64,000 nt of DNA from the NCBI RefSeq assembly GCF_028453695.1, contig NC_135778.1, positions 30,617,214 to 30,681,213 of the forward strand, given 5' to 3'. The position numbers and the translations under genes are program-made. Under the pieces are notes generated by a model that saw nothing but the letters and a program-made list of their open reading frames with translations, did no database searches and was not told where the DNA came from. The stretch's first letter is position 1. Each line of letters opens with the position of its first letter. Below are positions 59,070 to 64,000 of this stretch, piece after piece. The DNA is from Augochlora pura (taxonomy: Eukaryota > Arthropoda > Insecta > Hymenoptera > Halictidae).

Positions 59070-59850
59070 AAATAGTAGATTACCCACTGTTATAGTAAGT
59101 GTCTCATTATCTTCTTCCATCTCTTAAGAAGCCCCATTGTGTCCTCTTTCAAAAGATTTGAGACTTACTTGCAAAATATTCATCGAGGTACGTTTCCATT
59201 TCGCTTTCGGATTTGTGACACTTATCGCAGAGAGAATTTTTTAACGAGAGAAACAAGTAATAATCAGATGGGGCAAGATCTGTGGAGTACGGAGGATGAG
59301 GTAGAATGTCCTAATCTAACTGTAAGGGTTTCTGTCTTACGGCCAACGCAACATTTATCGAGTTGATTGCAATATTTTGCAGAATTTATCGTTTTACCTT
59401 GTGGAAAGAGCTCGTAGTAAGCTACGCCTTTTCAGTTTCACCAAATGCACAAAAGAACTTCATTCGGATGAAGTCCTGACTTCGGAATAATTGGAAGTCG
59501 ATTTTCCTTAGACCAAGTACGTTTTCGATGCATATTTTGATATAAAATCCAAGTTTCGTCTCCAGTGTGACAAATCTCTTTAAAAAAAGGATTCTTTTCA
59601 TGTCACTGAAGAAGCAAATCGCACGTAAAGACACGGTTCATAAGGTCGGTTTCCGTCAAATGGTTTGGAATCCAAACCTCATGACGATTCACCTATCTCA
59701 TCTTGATTGAATGATTATGTACCGTTGCCCTGAGAATGTTAGTGGCATCCACTATCTCGCGTACACTATATCGCGGTTTTTCATCGAACATATTCTCGAA
59801 GTCATACAGTCTGGCGCGGAAGGAACTTATAGGACACCCAAATAGAACTT
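59070..59850 (-). mobile_element. Mariner element, antisense, decayed
   Basis: On the minus strand the element starts near 59845 with GGGTGTCCTATAAGTTCC, like the 11546 copy (GGGTGTCCCATAAGTT). Transposase sequence follows to about 59100. The other terminal repeat is not recognisable. Confidence 0.75.
59100..59800 (-). pseudogene. Mariner transposase, antisense
   Basis: In order: EKPRYSVREIVDATNILRAT (helix-turn-helix), EVWIPNHLTE (linker, cf. WIPHEL), TGDETWILYQNMHRKRTW (first Asp), NEVLLCIW, GVAYYELFPQGKTINSAKYC, then a jump from LDK to the VALAVRQ region that deletes the second Asp, then DLAPSDYYLFLSLKNS (third Asp) and YLDEYFASKS. Several stops and shifts interrupt it. It is the best reference for reading the split copy at 11.5-13 kb. 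Confidence 0.85.
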
Positions 59851-60302
59851 CATTGGACTCTCAAAGCTGCATCACACGTGCGATTAGGATAAAATAAATA
59901 AATAAGTAATGAAGTCATAGGCATATTTTTTGTCGAATTGCAACTGAAAAAATACATGATTATGTAGTTAAGAAATGTTCTTATAATTCATTAAAAATAC
60001 ATCATCTTTTAATGATTTTACAAACGACATTTATTCACATTTCAAAAATCCCTTTCTGCGAAAATAAAACTTTCACCATTTGTAACTTAATTTTTTGAGT
60101 TTCAACGACGGACGCACATAACTTGATTAATGATTAAAATACATATCATCGAAGGAGTGAAGGAAGTGCAAAATTACAGTAAACGAAGAAGGAAAAGACG
60201 ATATAGCAAAAAGGACTGATAATAAATTCTAGCGATAAAGAGAAATCAAATATAAAAAATGTATACATGTAATATAATATAATATGAAACAATAAAATGA
60301 TA
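59851..60302. other. AT-rich noncoding stretch
   Basis: Nothing recognised. Confidence 0.5.
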
Positions 60303-60773
60303 TGTAGCGGTACACGGCCGGCGACCGTAATAACTATTCGAGCTGTCCGCTTGCAGATGCCAAGGATTTGGCGAAAAAACCTTCCTTGACGTTTGAAAGT
60401 ACGGAAATTACTTTATTCCTTTATTTTTTTTATTATTTGCACGTGCACAGCAGACCTAGCTGAGGAAATGCCGCCGGCCGCGTACCGCTGCCTGGCCGAA
60501 CGGTCAGCGCGGTACCAGGATGACGTGAGCGATATCCTTCCCCCCCGCCAAAAAAACCGAACGGAGGGGTAAGGAACGCTACCCCCGATTTGACTCCCAA
60601 AAAGGCCACGCCTTGTTTGGAACTTAATATACATAGCGAGAGCCAGAGACATGGCGACTAATATATATTTGCAGTTCATCGAACCCACGCGACATATTTT
60701 GTAAAATAAAGCCAGATTGAGTTTTGCCTAACACACTGTGTCCTTTCCTTTGTAACCTTATCAACACGTTACA
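60303..60773 (+). mobile_element. Solo LTR (471 bp), GATA target duplication
   Basis: It starts TGTAGCGG and ends CACGTTACA, flanked by GATA on both sides (60299-60302, 60774-60777). TAATATACATAGCGAG (about 60624) is a TATA-like site and AAAATAAAG (about 60703) a polyadenylation signal, so U3, R and U5 can be placed in order. No internal region adjoins. Its first 140 bases recur at 5206-5355. Confidence 0.9.
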
Positions 60774-60777
60774 GATA

Positions 60778-63530
60778 TAATAATAAAACAGTCTTAAAAT
60801 AATTAATCTAGTAAGCATATGAAAATTTATATTGATTCATATATTCATTTTACAACATAGTATAATACTTTTCTGTCAAATAATACACAGGCTAATCAAA
60901 TTAAAAGCAACCATTTAAAAATTCGTTGCTTAATAGAAACCTTAATTTATACACAAAAATATGAAAAATGTTATCTGCATTTATTTATTCGTTGATTAAT
61001 GATAATACTTCTCAAAATTGTCGAACAATCAAAATTATCGGATTTATCGAAATCGAAATTTTGATTATAGTATATTAATTTGTTGCAAGCAAAAGATCTG
61101 TGATATTTGTATAAAAATTATCTTGTATTTTATATTATTTAATAAACGTTCGTCGCAAGTGAAGATACATTCATAGATTTACAGAACGCTCAGCTTACAA
61201 TAAAATGTCCGAAGTTATTGAACTTGCCACGACAGCCTGTGCGGTAACTTTAAATCGAATTATAAATTGCTATAAGTGGCAGCCAGTGTTTAACGTCATA
61301 GGCGGAGGACGTCGCGTCACGACAGTATTTTTAATTACGACCACGAGCACTTCTTAAAAGGCAGAAAATTCAATTCACCGAGGAAGTACGAACTTAAACT
61401 TTTGTCGCTAAACCGTTTAGCTTCACATTGTCTCTCTTTTATATCAGTCACCAATGAATTTACGGGATATTGGCTTCCAATGTCTTTCGTGTTCAGTCAT
61501 ACATTAACAATTCGTTATTTTTATTATACTTTTTTCTTCCGGTTTCCACCGCACTTGAGAAAGTCAAATTACTCTGTCCACCGCGCATTTTTTGGAAGTA
61601 GCACGGACTGAAATTCAGTGTTTGAACTCAAAAAAGTCAAAAAACTAGAGTCATGTGAGCAATTATATTTCACGACAAAAATTTCGTTTAACAATTTCAC
61701 GTATTATTTATACAAAACATAAAATTAAAAGTTTATAACAATTATTTTTAATCATGTTTCAAAAAGTATAGCCAACAATATCGGGAAATTAAGGACATTG
61801 AACATGATTGAGGATAAATAAGACGACTCAAACATGGAATAGAAGAATGTCACAATGTCAGTGTTGGCGGTGAAGGTTGGACCTTTTTGAGACCAGGTAG
61901 TAAGGTGCAAAAATGACCGCGAGGGTTGACTATTTTCGCACGTGTCAGACACGTGGGTACATGTAGCGGTCATAAAGTAATGGACGAGTCAGATTTTATG
62001 ACTGGCAGAACTTGAGCGTTAATGGTTTTTAGAGGTCCCGAAATCCCGAACTTAAAGAACCGTAATAATAGGCAATAAGGAGCCTTCAAAATTAGTTAAC
62101 TTCATTATATGTTGTGCTCCATAGCAGCAGTCCGTCAGCAATCGCAAAAAAACTCGAGGCCCAGGTAGTTAACAATGACAGAAAATGAGAAACGCATTGC
62201 TAAAGTCAAAATGGGAAATCTCTCCGATCGGTCGGGCCCCGACTTTCTTCAAAATGGGGAGATCTCCCCGATCGGTCGGCAAAGTGTTAACAAATTTTAT
62301 TTGTACATGATTTGATTGATATTAAATATGTTTTTGTTCATTCTCGTATATGAATTAAATTTTGCTTAATATGTAGGCTGCGAAAATGCTTCCGTGAAAA
62401 ATTTTTGTCAACATTGTTGAAAATGCACCCATGTATATATATAAGTATATGCAGATAATAAGTTTAAATTTGTAGTTTTAAAATTTTAAAGTTCTAAAAT
62501 TTGATCAGAACTAAACTGAGAGGCGATATATTACGTACTACTCGAACCCATTACGTGTACCATATAGGATTACTGTAGAAGGAAACTATTTTGAAGGAAA
62601 TACTTCTCGTACATGCTACATAGCGGACCAAAATTCTGTTTACCATTCTATCCTTATACGGGATAAATATTAAGTACATACCAGCGATGCATATTTTCGA
62701 GAGGACATCCGGCTTTCTTTTGACTGAAAAACGATCACAGAATTTGAGCGCACAGTATTTGAATTTCAAATGAGAGAATCGTATCTCTTCAGAAAACGTT
62801 GCACAATTGCAGGAATTGTTTCCCCACAAGAAATAACCTTTCTCAGAATATGTCGCTTGTTAACTAATAATTTAGCCTTGAAATTTGATCAAATTCAGTC
62901 CCGCAATTTTACAATTTATACATTCTGAAACCGGACGAAAAAAGAGATTTTTGTGACTGCCTGTACACGGCAACGTAAAAATGATCCCCGACAAATTGAT
63001 CGAGTACAGTGAACTGATTTCTTTTCAGCGAAACATTACAGTTGCTGGTTGGGTAGTCAGCATGAAAAGTCAGTTCGTGAAGATAGAGAAAAGCGGCCTG
63101 TTAGCTGAAAAATATGTGGACGTTGTCGGTATCAGGTATCGCATTATGCCGGTTCTGCCTCGTAATATCAGATTTACTGCCATTTGGCGCACCCCACCGA
63201 TGTAGTTTATTGGTATCATTCGGAGACTGGACATCACCTGGGACATTGACCCTCATATATTTTCCTCCGAGCATAATCCATCCCCCTGAGGAGCTAATGT
63301 ACCAATGTTTCTTAATTTATGACTGTAGTTTACTGAAATGAAAGGGTATCCATATTTCCCAAAACGTGACGAACAGGTTTCGGGAGTGGTCATAAGGTTA
63401 CACTCTCTGTCAAAACGATGGATCACGAGTAAGATTCTCGCTGCTTCGAAGATCAGGGATCGAGATAAATATTCTTTACTTTTTGACATGTTTTGGTCAG
63501 GAAAATACCTATCTTCTTCACTGAAACCCA
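60778..63530. other. Noncoding stretch
   Basis: A GC-richer island at 61200-61620. A duplicated GATCGGTCGG segment at 62225-62280, followed by a piggyBac-like end. 63000-63500 is mixed, with short frames of no known family. Confidence 0.4.
62277..62290 (-). mobile_element. piggyBac-like end
   Basis: CGGCAAAGTG followed by TTAA matches the ends at 2433 and 39420. A 19-bp word (CTCCCCGATCGGTCGG and a variant at 62221) is duplicated just inside. The left end is not found. Confidence 0.4.
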
Positions 63531-64000
63531 TCTGTAACTACTAGAACCTATCTATGCTTCCTGAGAATTTCTAGAATCTACTGAGTATTACCAAATCTTA
63601 CTAAGATTTACTAGTACCTGCGAGAAACTGCTAGGATTAGAAAATAACTAGAAGAATCTATGAGAATATACTGAAAACACACATGAAGAACATATTGGAA
63701 CCTACTAGGGCTTACAAAGAGACATATCAAGTAATTCGTATAACCCACTAGAAATTACTAAAACCTACTGAAACCTACCTTTATTATCAATCTATCCAGT
63801 TTATTATTAACCTAGTAACTTTTACCAATTGTAATATATTTTTTAACCACTTTCGATTTTATATATTTATTACATATTTTTAGCCTCTGTCAACAGGCGT
63901 AAATGTTGTATACACTCTCAAATAGAGAGGATTTAACCTACTAGATATTACTAAAGCCTACTGAAATCTACTTAGAGCTACTAGAACCTACTGGAACCTC
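63531..64000 (+). repeat. Degenerate AACCTACTAG array, runs off the window
   Basis: Short units such as CTACTAGAACC, CTACTGAAACC and TTACTAAGATT recur at 63531-63780 and again at 63930-64000, with a 150-bp AT-rich gap. The period is about 10-11 bp, often doubled. Confidence 0.8.

Overview
The window is 64 kb of AT-rich eukaryotic DNA with no operons, long host reading frames, tRNA/rRNA genes or CRISPR arrays. Its content is typical of an intergenic or long-intron stretch of an insect genome: mariner, piggyBac, Helitron, Jockey-like LINE and LTR-retrotransposon relics in short GC-richer islands. The mix, and the scattered ACAGGGTG-type repeat ends, suit Hymenoptera (ant, bee or wasp), but the species is an inference. 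I recognise no intact host protein-coding gene. All recognisable protein-coding sequence belongs to decayed mobile elements.

Layout. 1-8.6 kb: AT-rich DNA, a piggyBac derivative keeping the transposase C-terminal Cys-rich domain (2.4-2.85 kb), a complete 332-bp non-autonomous Helitron (2.94-3.27 kb), a long-TIR element holding an LTR fragment (5.05-5.53 kb), an isolated histone-type 3' stem-loop (6.04 kb), a CpG-rich promoter-like block (7.4-7.9 kb) and a 241-bp solo LTR (8.3 kb). 10.6-13.1 kb: mariner remnants, one of them a three-layer nest (LTR fragment, then mariner, then an 815-bp solo LTR). 15-19 kb: two opposite-strand Cys-free AATTCGAAAG-type arrays and a second copy of the 815-bp-type LTR. 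20-32 kb: short TTAA-flanked and TA-flanked MITEs, an internally deleted mariner and an antisense LTR relic. 36-42 kb: more MITE copies and GC-rich islands. 42.3-44.4 kb: a gutted Jockey-like LINE joined to an LTR-like block. 45-54 kb: tandem repeats, a TTAA MITE, a 5'-truncated LINE with an RNase H domain, and minisatellites. 59-61 kb: an antisense mariner and a 471-bp solo LTR with perfect 4-bp target duplication. 63.5-64 kb: a degenerate short-period array running off the end.

Most notable: LTRs of one family (11.7, 18.7 and antisense 27.0 kb) carry a tandem array of about 38-44-nt hairpins. The 10-nt loop is conserved while inner and outer stems change in a compensating way in several units, which points to selection on a fold. 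Three mariner relics have each lost a segment holding one catalytic Asp. At least two MITE families (three TA-type copies; one piggyBac/TTAA family with two copies plus other TTAA singletons) can be delimited by eye. All coordinates were read by hand; element borders may be off by a few bases.
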